Shown here one piece after another: positions 14,601 through 26,424 of a stretch of DNA of 64,000 bases. The position numbers and the translations under genes are program-made. The DNA comes from Siphonodentalium dalli (lineage: Eukaryota; Mollusca; Scaphopoda; Gadilida; Siphonodentaliidae). Positions within the stretch are counted from its first letter, which is position 1, and every line of letters begins with the position of its first letter. The notes under the pieces are model-generated. The model was not told the DNA's origin. It made no database searches and worked only from the letters and a program-made list of their open reading frames with translations. The DNA is taken from the NCBI GenBank assembly GCA_032622095.1, contig CP136067.1, positions 127,569,030-127,633,029 of the forward strand. Reading direction: 5' to 3'.

Positions 14601-17525
14601 AGCCCGTGCGACGCCAGCTTCGCGCATGCGCAAACGAGATCTCGGAAACGGGTGGAGCTATAGACTTGAAATTTGGTATATGAATGTATCTTACCCCGGA
14701 TACGAATTATTATTGGGTCGCCGAGCCCGTGCGACACCAGCTTCGCACATGCGCAGACCAGATCTCGAAAACGGGTGGAGCTATCGACTTGAAATTTGGT
14801 TTTTGAATAGCCCGGACTTGAAATTTGGTTTTTGAATAGCCCGGACAACGTCGGGCTCATCGGCTATCTCATATATATTTTGAAGACCTCTGTCTGTTTG
14901 TCTGTATGTTTGTCTGTATGTTTGTCATGTATACAAATCTACGATTCTCGACCGATCGGGACGAAACTTGGTACGTGTGTGTAGTTTGACCAGGCGGTGG
15001 ACGTTGTCGTATTGGCGAGCCCGTGAGGCGCCCGCTTCGCTATAGACTATAGACCCGCCCGCTTCGCTATAGACTATAGACTCGCTGGAGCTATAGAATT
15101 GAAATTTGGTTTGTGAATGTATCTTAACCCCGGATACGAATTTTATCGGGTCGTCGAGCCCGTGCGGCGCCCGCTTCGCGCATGCACAGACGAGATCTCG
15201 GAAACGGGTGGAGCTATCGACTTGAAATTTGGTATGTGAATGTATCTTGCCCCGGATACGAATTTTATCGGGTCGCCGAGCCCGTGCGACGACAGCTTCG
15301 CGCATGCGCAGACCAGATCTCGGAAACGGGTGGAGCTATCGACTTATAGCCCGGACAACGTCGGGCTCATCGGCTAGTCTCTTATATATTTTGATACAAT
15401 CTGTCTGTCTGTCTGTCTGTCCTTTATACAAATCTACGATTCTCCACCGATCGGGACGAAACTTGGTACGTGTGTGTAGTTTGACCAGGCGGTGGTCGTT
15501 GTCGTATTGGCGAGCCCGTGCGGCGCCCGTGCAGCGCATGCGCAGACGAGATCTCGGAAACGGGTGGAGCTATCGACTTGAAATTTGGAATGTGAATGTA
15601 TCTTGCTCCGGATACGAATTTTATCGGGTCGCCGAGCCCGTGCAACGCCAGCTTCGCGCATGCGCAGACGAGATCTCGGAAACGGGTGGAGCTATCGACT
15701 TGAAATTTGGTATGTGAATGTATCTTGCCCCGGATACGAATTGTATCGGGTCGCCGAGCCCGTGCGACGACAGCTTCGCGCATGCGCAGACCAGATCTCG
15801 AAAACGGGTGGAGCTATCGACTTGAAATTTGGTTTTTGAATAGCCCGGACTTGAAATTTGGTTTTTGAATAGACCGGACAACGTCGGGCTCATCGGCTAT
15901 CTCATATATATTTTGAAGACCTCTGTCTGTTTGTCTGTATGTTTGTCTGTATGTTTGTCATGTATACAAATCTACGATTCTCGACCGATCGGGACGAAAC
16001 TTGGTACGTGTGTGTAGTTTGACCAGGCGGTGGACGTTGTCGTATTGGCGAGCCCGTGAGGCGCCCGCTTCGCTATAGACTATAGACCCGCCCGCTTCGC
16101 TATAGACTATAGACTCGCTGGAGCTATAGAATTGAAATTTGGTTTGTGAATGTATCTTAACCCCGGATACGAATTTTATCGGGTCGTCGAGCCCGTGCGG
16201 CGTCCGTTTCGCGCATGCGCAGACGAGATCTCGGAAACGGGTGGAGCTATCGACTTGAAATTTGGTATGTGAATGTATCTTGCCCCGGATACGAATTTTA
16301 TCGGGTCGCCGAGCCCATGCGACGACAGCTTCGCGCATGCGCAGACCAGATCTCGGAAACGGGTGGAGCTATCGACTTGAAATTTTGTTTTTGAATAGCC
16401 CGGACAACGTCGGGCTCATCGGCTAGTCTCTTATATATTTTTGATACAATCTGTCTGTCTGTCTGTCTGTCCTTTATACAAATCTACGATTCTCCACCGA
16501 TCGGGACGAAACTTGGTACGTGTGTGTAGTTTGACCAGGCGGTGGTCGTTGTCGTATTGGCGAGCCCGTGCGACGCACGTGCAGCGCATGCGCAGACGAG
16601 ATATCGGAAACGGGTTGAGCTATCGACTTGAAATTTGGTATGTGAATGTATCTTGCCCGGAATACGAATTTTATCGGGTCGCCGACCCCGTGCGACGCCA
16701 GCTTCGCGCATGCGCAGACGAGATCTCGGAAACGGGTGGAGCTATCGACTTGAAATTTGGTATGTGAATGTATCTTGCCCGGAATAGAAACAGGTGGAGC
16801 TATCGACTTGAAATTTGGTTTTTGAATAGCCCGGACAACGTCGGGCTCATCGGCTAGTCTCATATATATTTTGAAGACCTCTGTCTGTTTGTCTGTCTGT
16901 ATGTTTGTCTGTATGTTTGTCATTAATACAAATCTACGATTCTCGACCGATCGGGACCAAACTTGGTACGTGTGTGTAGTTTGACCAGGCGGTGGACGTT
17001 GTCGTATTGGCGAGCCCGTGCGGCGCCCGTGCAGCGCATGCGCAGACAAGATCTCGGAAACGGGTGGAGCTATCGACTTGAAATTTGGTATGTGAATGTA
17101 TCTTGCCCCGGATACGAATTTTATCGGGTCGCCGAGCCCGTGCGACGCCAGCTTCGCGCATGCGCAGACGAGATATCGGAAACGGGTGGATCTATCGACT
17201 TGAAATTTGGTGTGTGAATGTATCTTGCCCCGGATACGAATTTTATCGGGTCGCCGAGCCCGTGCGACGCAAGCTTCGCGCATGCGCAGACCACATCTCG
17301 GAAACGGGTGGAGCTATCGACTTGAAATTTGGGGTGTGAATGTATCTTGCCCTGGATACGCAATTTTATCGGGTCGCCGAGCCCGTGCGACGCCAGCTTC
17401 GCGCATGCGCAGACCAGATCTCGGAAACGGGTAGAGCTATCGACTTGAAATTTCGGGCTGGGTAGAGCTATCGACTTGAAATTTGGTTTTTAAATAGCCC
17501 GGACAACGTCGGGCTCATCGGCTAG
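11629..17525 (+). repeat. 8550-bp higher-order repeat, partial copy 2
   Basis: Units from 11629 to 16857 repeat the order and lengths of 3079-8307 with very few differences, including private variants such as GCATGCACAG (6631 region and 15181 region). The final unit (16858-17525) diverges in its core from its counterpart at 8308-8972. The array then ends against a different Helitron-like family. Confidence 0.75.
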
Positions 17526-18640
17526 TCTATTATATATTTTGGAAGATCTGTTTGTTTGTGTGTGTGTATGTAATCGATGAACTCGAAAACGGCCGACCCG
17601 ATTTCGATAAAACTTGGTATGTGGGGGTATTTTCGGGTCAGGAGTAACATAGGCCTATTGATTTTCAGATCCGATGTCAACTTTTCACGTTCCGAGGTCA
17701 AATCTGTTTTTACGCCGTTTTGCGCTAATATATTTCAGTTCGGTTTGGTTTAAACATATTTATTCGCCATATATGCATATAAATACATACATTTGGCAAC
17801 GGGATTGAAGAACAAGTGCGGGCCACTTATATGCTACTTCTCTCCCGATCACCAGACAATCAAGTGAAAGAAAAAAATGAACATGGCATTGAACAATTAT
17901 ATATGGTATTAAAGTGTATAATGTTAAAATTTGATTGGTTGCTAGTCTCTCCCAACTTGTTCGAAAGTATCTGGTTACTGTATAGTGTACTGTGCTCATC
18001 TATCCTTAATGGTAAGGTGGCAGGACAGTGCAATATGTTCTTATAGAGCGTTTATGACTATATGCCCCTAATCAGAATTATTATTTTTTATTATTTTATT
18101 TTTTCTTTCTTCCCTAGTAGTCGTCTGCTGTTGAACTTTCAGTTCGGTGCTCACAAATCGATTCGATATAGCGCGAATAATAAATTGCCAGTCATATAAT
18201 TTGCACGGTTAGAATCTGTGGCGCTTCATCTTTCCAATGATGTATCACACGCCTGTGTACGTTTAAAGTTTCTACCTTAATTATCAGGAAGAACGCAGGA
18301 CCATGCTTCGCTCATCGAAAAACATTGCGTAAATATATTACGCCATCAACATATCGTGACGTGATCGCGTTAACTCTTAACCGGCCGATGTCGCGTTAAC
18401 TCATCACCGGCCGAGGTATCCGCAAATGACATTGGGCTATATATCTCGGAAACGGGTGGAGCTATCGACTTGAAATTTGGTATGTGAATGTATCTTGCCC
18501 CGGATACGAATTGTATCGGATCGCCGAGCCCGTGCGACGCCAGCTTCGCGCATGCGCAGACCAGATCTCGGAAACGGGTGGAGCTATCGACTTGAAATTT
18601 GGTTTTTGAATAGCCCGGACGAAGTCGGGTCACCTTCTAG
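17526..18640 (+). mobile_element. Family B Helitron-like element with family A core (chimeric)
   Basis: Begins TCTATTATATATTTTGG directly after the CTAG of the last array unit. It contains a family B head (ACTCGAAAACGG, TTTCGATAAAACTTGGTATG), an AT-rich unshared middle (about 17740-18400), and then one and a half family A core repeats at 18449-18606. It ends with the family B hairpin AGCCCGGACGAAGTCGGGT, CACCTT and CTAG. The mixture shows exchange of core segments between families. The short ORFs in the middle have no recognisable domain. Confidence 0.7.
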
Positions 18641-18662
18641 TACTATATATTTTGAGAACTAC

Positions 18663-18711
<49 letters not shown>
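18641..18711 (+). repeat. Short family C head followed by (TA)n
   Basis: TACTATATATTTTGAGAACT followed by about 46 bp of TA dinucleotides. It lies between two family B 3' ends that face each other, and looks like the stub of an element or a slippage-expanded junction. Confidence 0.6.
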
Positions 18712-18712
<1 letters not shown>

Positions 18713-19751
18713 TAGAAGGTGACCCGACTTCGTCCGGGCTTTGACATTGAATTGACCATTTTGAAGGTCAAGGTCAGGTGGGGTCACGATTTGACCCGTC
18801 TAAAACACTCCCTGGAAACAATTACCACTATGGTCCACTAAGTATCAAATTTTGTCAAAATCCGTCTGGCAATTTTCCAACACCAACACCCCAAAAATGG
18901 TGGAAATTGGGCAAGCGGATACCGGGAAATCGGCCCAGCGGATACCGAGATACCCTATGTATCAAATTTCGTCCGTAAAAATCCGCCAGTTTTACCCGAT
19001 TTGATTTCCACTAAAGTATGTCGCCTCATATACACACGCTCATTAATTATCAAGCTTCAACGTAAAGATAAATTAGCATTGTGTGGTAAATTTTAACTAA
19101 TTATTTTCTCGCAGTCAAAGTTGAACAATTTCGATGTTGTTGACATTGACGGCTTGGGGCCACCGGTAGATTCCATTTCGCAACAACGAAGTATCATTTC
19201 AGCTAAATGGATTCTTGGATGAGATTCCAGACCCGCGGGGTAAATGTAAACAGCTTGAGCCTATGCGTGGTGTGAATATACAAAAAATAAATCTATCGAC
19301 AATAGACCTAAGAATATTAGCTGTAACAAAATTTATATATCAGAAATTGTAATAAATGATATATTTTGGGATAGATGCACGATTTTTAATAGCCTGCAAA
19401 TTGACAATATATATTGTAAATGTTATAATTTTGGGAAAAATACACGATGCGTAATTGCATGCCTGCAAATTGCTAACGTTCGTCGACGTATGAATATAGA
19501 GTTATCCTCCCTGCATCGCAGTGCTAAATCCGGCGTGATAGCACTGCGGATCCCGAGATATGAGTTTTGAAGATCAAGGTCACGTCGCACGGGCAAATCA
19601 ATAGGTCTATGTTAACCCCCGGCCGAAAATACCCCCACGTACCAAGTTTCATCGAAATCGGGTCGGTCGTTTTTGAGTTCATCGATTACACACACACACA
19701 CAGACAGATACGCACACACACATACACAGATCTTTCAAAATATATAATAGA
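18712..19751 (-). mobile_element. Family B Helitron-like element, minus strand
   Basis: On the minus strand it starts TCTATTATATATTTTGAAAG (plus end 19751) and finishes with the family B hairpin and CTAG (plus 18712-18715). The head microsatellite is visible as CACACACA around 19690-19725. Its 3' part contains AGGTCAAGGTCA-type repeats at about 18765-18780. Its sequence at about 18880-19080 is the reverse complement of segments in the plus-strand element at 20444-21383. Confidence 0.7.
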
Positions 19752-20431
19752 CTAGCCGATGAGCCCGACGTTGTCCGGGCTATTCAAAAACCAAATTTAA
19801 AGTCGATAGCTCTACCCAGCCCGACGTTGTCCGGGCTATTCAAAAACCAAATTTCAAGTCGATAGCTCTACTCGTTTCCGAGATGTGGTCTGCGCATGCG
19901 CGAAGATGGCGTCGCACGGGCTCGGCGATCCGATAAAATTCGTATCCGGGGCAAGATACATTCACATACCAAATTTCAAGTCGATAGCTCCACCAGTTTC
20001 CGAGATCTCGTCTGCGCATGCGCGAAGCTGGCGTCGCAGGGGTTCGGCGATCCGATAAAATTCGTATCCGGGGCAAGATTCATTCACATAGCAAATTTCA
20101 AGTCGATAGCTCCACCCGTTTCCGAGATCTCGTCTGCGCATGCGCGAAGCGGGCGCCGCACGGGCTCGGCGACCCGATAAAATTCGCATCCGGGGCAAGA
20201 TACATTCTCATAGCAAATTTCAAGTCGATAGCTCGACCCGTTTCCGAGATCTCGTCTGCGCATGCGCGAAGAGGGCGCCGCACGGGCTCGCCAATACGAC
20301 AACGACGACCGCCTGGTCAAACTACATTCACGTACCAAGTTTCGTCCAGATCGGTGGAGAATCGTAGATTTGTATTAATGACAGACAGACAAACATACAT
20401 ACAGACAGAGGTCTTCAAAATATATATGAGA
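19752..20431 (-). mobile_element. Family A Helitron-like element, minus strand
   Basis: The family A tail hairpin appears in reverse complement at 19762-19781, and a second tail copy at about 19817-19836, followed by core repeats at about 19850-20290 and the GTCTGT-type head. It ends GTCTTCAAAATATATATGAGA at 20431. On the minus strand its CTAG abuts the TC of the family B element at 18712-19751, the same head-to-tail joining seen in the plus-strand array. Confidence 0.75.
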
Positions 20432-20443
20432 TATATATATATA

Positions 20444-20464
20444 TCTATTATATATTTTGGAAGA

Positions 20465-20495
<31 letters not shown>

Positions 20496-21382
20496 TCGCG
20501 ATGGACTCGAACACGGCTGGACCGATTTATACCAAACATGGTACGGACACGTAATTCGAACCGGGAACGAACATGGCCTATTGATTTTCAGATCCGAGGT
20601 AAACTTTTCACGTGCCGAGGTAAAATCTGTTTTTACGCTGTGTTACGGGACTTTCATTTGAGTTCAGTGCTTACAAATCGATTCGAAACAGCGCGAATAA
20701 TAAAATGCCAGTCATAATAATGACACCGTGAGAATCTTTCGTGTTTCCTCTTTCCAACGATATATAATGCGTATGTATCCGTTTTAGTTATCTGCCTCAA
20801 TTATCAAGAAGAAGTGGTACTATCTTCCATCAGGATAAAAACAATGCGTAACTTCTATGACGTCGTTAGAGGTCATAACGTTAGATCACGTTAACGCTTA
20901 ACCGGCCGATGCATTTGACTATTTCAGACGTCTTGGCGATATCTCGGGCACCGATGGTAATTTATCTTTACGTTGAAACTTGATAATTAATGAGCGTGTG
21001 TATATGAGGCGCGTTTATATACTTGAGTGGAAATCAAATCGGGTTAAACTGGCGGATTTTTACGGACGAAATTTGATGCATAGGGTATCTCGGTACCCGC
21101 TGGGCCGATTTCCACCATTTTTGGGGTGTTGGTGTTTGACCTTTACGTTGAAACTTGATAATTAATGAGCGTGTGTATATGAGGCGCGTTTGTTAAACTG
21201 GCGGATTTTTACGGACAAAATTTGATGCATAGGGTATCTCGGTATCCGCTGGGCCGATTTCCCGGTATCCGCTGGGCCGATTTCCACCATTTTTGGGGTG
21301 TTGGTGTTTGACCCCACCTGACCTTGACCTTCAAAATGGTCAATTCAAGGTCAAAGCCCGGACGAAGTCGGGTCACCTTCTA

Positions 21383-21383
<1 letters not shown>
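20444..21383 (+). mobile_element. Family B Helitron-like element
   Basis: 5' end TCTATTATATATTTTGG, then (GT)n at 20466-20494 and a TCGCGATGGACTCGAACACGG head. A roughly 150-bp internal segment is duplicated (about 20960-21130 and 21140-21305; GGATTTTTACGGAC and GGGCCGATTTCC motifs). TGACCTTGACCTT lies near the end, followed by hairpin AGCCCGGACGAAGTCGGGT, CACCTT and CTAG at 21380-21383. Length 940 bp. Confidence 0.75.
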
Positions 21384-21432
<49 letters not shown>

Positions 21433-24400
21433 ATATATGTGGGTACTTCATAGAATCGAAAACGCGTGTAGGAACGGGCATCCCCACGGCAATGTCGGCT
21501 TATAAGACATCTTTACTACACATGACAGCCGATGGACAATTGGTCTCTATATATGTACCAAAATTACGCCGCGTTGGTGACTGGCAAATTCCAGGGAATG
21601 CCGATTGAGCTCAAACTTGCTACCTACGGGAAGTGTCATATATAATATGAATCATACGTGACACGTAGTGGAGCAACCACACATGCTGTATCCCGAATTT
21701 GCTTTTCATCACCAACGCAGGTCCCGTCATAAGATAATTAATGCTGCACCAGCACAGCTGCCGTCATGAAATGGTTAATGCTGCACCAATGCAGCTCCCA
21801 CCATGGAAGGGTTAATGCTGGACCAGCACAGCTACCCGTCATGAAAGGGTTAATGCTGCACCAGCACAGATCCCATCATAAAATAGTTAATGCTGCACCA
21901 ACGCAGCTCCCGTCATGAAATAATTAATGCTGCACCAGCGCAACTCCCGTCATGAATGAGTTAATGCTGCACCAACGCAGCTCCCGTCATTAAATAATTA
22001 ATGCTGCACCAGCACAGCTCCCGTCATGAAAGGGTTAATACTGCACCAACACAGCTCCCGTCATAAAAAGGTTAATGCTGCACCAGCACAGCTCCCATCA
22101 TGAAATAATTAATGCTGCCCAACGCAGCTCCCGTCATGAAAGAATTAATGCTGCCCCAACACAGCTCCCGGCATGAAAGAATTAATGCTGCACCAGCACA
22201 GCTCCCGTCACCAAAGGGTTAATGCTGCACCAACGCAGCTCCCGTCATGAAAGGGTTAATGCTGCACCAACGCAGCTCCCATCATCAACTAACTAATGCT
22301 GCACCAACGCAGCTCCCGTCATGAAATAATTAATGCTGCACCAGCGCAGCTCCCATCATCAAATAATTAATGCTTCACCACGCAGCTCCCGTCATGAAAG
22401 AGTTAATGCTGCACCAACGCAGCTCCCGTCATGAATGGGTTAATGCTGCACCAACGCAGCTCCCGTCATGAAATAATTAATGCTGCACAGCGCAGCTCCC
22501 GCCATGAAATAGTTAATGCTGCACCAACGCGGGCTCCCATCATCAAATAATTAATGCTGCACCAACGCAGCTCCCTTCATGACATAATTAATGCTGCACC
22601 AGCGCAGCTCTCGTCGTGAAAGAGTTAATGCTGCACCAACGCAGCTCCCATCATCAAATATTTAATGCTGCACCAACGCAGCTCCCTTCATGAAATAACT
22701 AATGCTGCAACAACGCAACTGCCGCCATGGTCCCACCATGGAAGGGTTAATGCTGGAACAGCACAGCTACCCGTCATGAAAGGGTTAATGCTGCACCAGC
22801 ACATATCCCCATTATAAAATAGTTAATGCTGCACCAACGCAGCTCCCGTCATTAAATAATTAATGCTGCACCAGCACAGCTCCCGTCATGAAATAATTAA
22901 TGCTGCACCAGCGCAGATCCCGTCATGAAAGGGTTAATACTGCACCAACACAGCTCCCGTCATAAAAAGGTTAATGCTGCACCAGCACAAATCACAACAT
23001 GAAATAATTAATGCTGCTCAACGCAGCTCCCGTCATGAAATAATTAATGCTGCCCCAACACAGCTCCCGGCATGAAAGAATTAATGCTGCACCAGCACAG
23101 CTCCCGTCACCAAAGGGTTAACGCTGCACCAACGCAGCTCCCGTCATGAAAGGGTTAATGCTGCACCAACGCAGCTCCCATCATCAACTAACTAATGCTG
23201 CACCAACGCAGCTCCCGTCATGAAATAATTAATGCTGCACCAGCGCAGCTCCCATCGTCAAATAATTAATGCTTCACCACGCAGCTCCCGTCATGAAAGA
23301 GTTAATGCTGCACCAACGCAGCTCCCGTCATGAATGGGTTAATGCTGCACCAACGCAGCTCCCGTCATGAAATAATTAATGCTGCACAGCGCAGCTCCCG
23401 CCATGAAATAGTTAATGCTGCACCAACGCGGGCTCCCATCATCAAATAATTAATGCTGCACCAACGCAGCTCCCTTCATGACATAATTAATGCTGCACCA
23501 GCGAAGCTCCCGTCGTGAAAGAGTTAATGCTGCACCAACGCAGCTCCCATCATCAAATATTTAATGCTGCACCAACGCACAGCTCACTTCGTGAAATAAC
23601 TAATGCTGCAATAACGCAACTGCCGCCATGGTCCCACCATGGAAGGGTTAATGCTGGAACAGCACAGCTACCCGTCATGAAAGGGTTAATGCTGCACCAG
23701 CACATATCCCATTATAAAATAGTTAATGCTGCACCAACGCAGCTCCCGTCATGAAATAATTAATGCTGCACCAGCGCAGCTCCCGTCATGAATTAGTTAA
23801 TGCTGCACAAACGCAGATCCCGTCATTAAATAATTAATGCTGCACCAGCACAGACCCCGTCATGAAAGAATTAATGCTGCATCAGCGCAGCTCCCGTCAT
23901 GAAAGGGTTAATACTGCACCAACACAGCTCCCGTCATAAAAAAGATTAATGCTGCACCAGCACAGGTCCCATCATGAAATAATAAATGCTGCCCCAACGC
24001 AGCTCCCATCATCAAATAACTAATGCTGCACCAACGCAGCTCCCGTCATGAAATAATTAATGCTGCACCAGCGCAGCTCCCATCAGCAAATAATTAATGC
24101 TGCACCAACGCCGCTCCCGTCATGAAAGAGTTAATGCTGCACCAACGCAGCTCCCATAATCAAATAATTAATGCTGCACTAACGCAGCTCCCGTCATGAA
24201 AGAGTTAATGCTGCACCAACGCAGCTCCCATAATTAAATAATTAATGCTGCACCAGCGCAGTTCCCGTCATGAGAGAGTTACTGCTGCACCAACGCGTAG
24301 CTCCCATCATCAACGCAGCTCCCGTCGTGAAATAATTAATGCTGCACCAGCGCAGATCCCGCCATGAAATAGTTAATGCTGCACCAACTCGGGCTCCCAT

Positions 24401-24873
24401 CATCAAATAATTAATGCTGCACCAACGCAGCTCCCTTCATGAAATAATTAATGCTGCACCAGCGAAGCTCCCGTCATGAAAGAGTTAATGCTGCACAAAC
24501 GCAGCTCCCATCATCAAATATTTAATGCTGCACCAATTGAGCTCAAACTTGCTACCTACGGGAAGTGTCATATATATGTGTGTGTCCTTTATAGACTCGA
24601 ACCGATTGAGCTCAAACTTGCTAAATACGGGAAGTGTCATGGACGGGTTCATTGAAAAACCAAAAAAAATCGGGTAAAATTGAAAAACAAAATTAAATAG
24701 TCACAATTAACTCCTTGAAAAACCAAAAAAAATCGGTTAAAATTTATTGTCATGTTTCTGACTATTGCCGAAATTTGCTGCAAATGCAGCACAAGTGTCT
24801 CGGAACCTGTCGCAATTGCTTTTTCGAACAAAGCCATGGGAAGAATGCCGCCAGTGGCGGGCTAACCTGCTAG
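21384..24873 (+). mobile_element. Family C Helitron-like element inflated by a minisatellite
   Basis: Starts with (TA)n and a GT-rich stretch immediately after the previous CTAG, then the family C head (GGGTACTTCATAGAATCGAA, CGGCAATGTCGG). It ends with hairpin GCCGCCAGTGGCGGGC, TAACCTG and CTAG at 24870-24873. The motif GATTGAGCTCAAACTTGCTA flanks the minisatellite on both sides (about 21606 and 24536). The array therefore expanded inside the element, which is about 3.49 kb instead of the usual ~1.1 kb. Confidence 0.7.
21715..24535 (+). repeat. ~37-bp minisatellite with ~900-bp higher-order period
   Basis: About 75 degenerate copies of a 37-bp unit with core TTAATGCTGCACCAACGCAG and CTCCCGTCATGAAA. 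A rare variant run (CACCATGGAAGGGTTAATGC) recurs at about 21799, 22734 and 23635, giving higher-order periods near 935 and 901 bp. ORFs through the array change frame between copies and are not credible genes. Confidence 0.9.
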
Positions 24874-26424
24874 TCTATCTATACTATATATTTTGAGACT
24901 TCGTATATATATATGTGTGTATATATGTGTGTGGGTACTTCATAGAATCCAAAACGCGTGTAAAGATTGAGCTCAAACTTCCAATGTAAGTGTCAAATAC
25001 ACCGACACGACCGTGGTCGCGGTTTAGGGAAGCTCAGAGCACCCGTTCTCCAATCTCAAATCACCGCAAAGGCACGGCGTGGGTTAATCAAGTGATTATT
25101 TAATGAGCGTTTGTTTTTGACGCATCTCTATAAAGAGCGTCTGTTTCCCATTCAACGTTATTGGCATCTGCAGAGTTATACGGGAACATTGAGTGCTTGC
25201 CTATGCGGGGAGATTTATTGGAGCTCTTACAACATCATTGTTATAGTATGTATGACACTTAGGTCAGGGCTTAGGGGGGGGGGGTAGTTATAGGCATAAT
25301 GCTTCTCAGAAATCCCGGTTACAAACCAACACTCACAATTTCGTATTTACGCAAACGTTATCGCTCTAAATTTATTCCCTGCGAGCACGGATGGCGCGCT
25401 TTGTTTTTACAGTATATACCTTTCCAATCTCAAATCACCGCAAAGGCACGGCGTGGGTTAATCAAGTGATTATTTAATGAGCGTTTGTTTTTGACGCATC
25501 TCTATAAAGAGCGTCTGTTTGCCATTCAACGTTATTTGCATCTGCAGAGAGATATACGGAACATACATTAAATTTAAAAAACATTTGTTTCTGACCAACC
25601 CTGCGAGCACGGATGGCGCGCTTTGATTTTATAGTATATAGTCATATACCGAAATCATCCCAGATAATCACGAATATAGCATCAGATTTCTCCCCAGATA
25701 TACCGTTATAAAGCTACTGGAATCTGCCAATCTACGGGAAATTCCAGGGAATGCCGATTGAGCTCAAACTTGCTACCCACGGGAAGTGTCATATATATGA
25801 GTGTGTCCTTTATAGACTCGAACCGATTGAGCTAAAACTTGCTAAATAAGAAAATAGCCCCCAAGCCGTAAATATCAATAACAACGATATTACTAAATAC
25901 ACGTTTTCGGCAATGTGAGAGTTTTCGGGGAGCCGTGATGCCAACAACAACGACCCGAAGCCCTGAATGCCAACGACAGATTCAATGCAATGTTATCTAT
26001 TATGCAGAGAGATTTCACGACATTACGACGGGTACGGCAGACTCAAAATATTATGCAGACAGATTTCCCGACGGGAAGCGTTTGTTTTAAATTCAATGCA
26101 ATGTTATCGTAGAGAGATTTCACGAAACAAAGAATGCGTTGTCTGTCGTTCCTAGGAAGGGGGAATTTCTACGGGTAAATTTTTCCGCCAGAAACAAAAA
26201 AATTAATTAAAATAATTTACAATTTAATTAAAACAATTTAAAATTAAAAAAAATTAACAATAAAAAAACAATTCAGGAACAAAATATATTAAATTTAAAA
26301 AACATTAAATTCATATTCAAAAATAAAAAACAAAAATAAATAAAAAAATAATAATTACAAAAATGTCATGTTTCTGAAACAAAGCCATGGGACGAATGCC
26401 GCCAGTGGCGGGCTAACCTGCTAG
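24874..26424 (+). mobile_element. Family C Helitron-like element (1551 bp)
   Basis: TCTATCTATACTATATATTTTGAGACTTCG-type start (split here as TCTATCTATACTATATA and TTTTGAGACTTCG), GT microsatellite and ACTTCATAGAATCCAAAACG. An internal block (TCTCAAATCACCGCAAAGGC to TCTGCAGAG) is duplicated within the element (about 25055-25190 and 25424-25560). The tail carries hairpin GCCGCCAGTGGCGGGC and CTAG. An A-rich segment (about 26190-26360) precedes the tail. Confidence 0.75.

Larger units (their letters stand above)
1..17525 (+). repeat. Head-to-tail array of 32 family A Helitron-like units
   Basis: Each unit starts TCTC(A/T)TATATATTTTGA with a GTCTGT-rich head, contains ~122-bp core repeats, and ends in hairpin AGCCCGGACAACGTCGGGCT, CATCGG and CTA(G). 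Unit starts: 766, 1389, 1907, 2434, 3079, 3590, 4112, 4623, 5145, 5672, 6317, 6828, 7350, 7877, 8308, 8973, 9484, 10006, 10533, 10964, 11629, 12140, 12662, 13173, 13695, 14222, 14867, 15378, 15900, 16427 and 16858; the first unit is cut by the window edge. Unit lengths fall into classes of 511, 522, 527, 645, 431 and 665-668 bp, plus 518 and 623. A 3' hairpin about 10 nt before CTAG and a 5' TC are the classic Helitron signature. No Rep/helicase is present. The organisation (short flanks around a tandem core) resembles the CvA/pearl elements of bivalves. Long open frames on both strands are by-products of the repeat. Confidence 0.85.

Noticed and set aside
232-17434. Many overlapping 75-271-residue open frames on both strands of the array (peptides rich in REAGVARARRPDK or CECILPRIRILSGRR)
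   Set aside because: They are the 122-bp repeat translated in frames that happen to lack stops. Both strands are open, copies shift frame between units, and no start context or independent domain is present.
1-17525. CRISPR-like array of regularly spaced repeats
   Set aside because: Spacing is regular but there are no unique spacers; the units are Helitron-like elements in a eukaryotic genome with no cas genes.
23515-23754. 79-residue ORF in the minisatellite
   Set aside because: It is encoded entirely by the 37-bp repeat, which is not a multiple of three, so frames rotate between copies.
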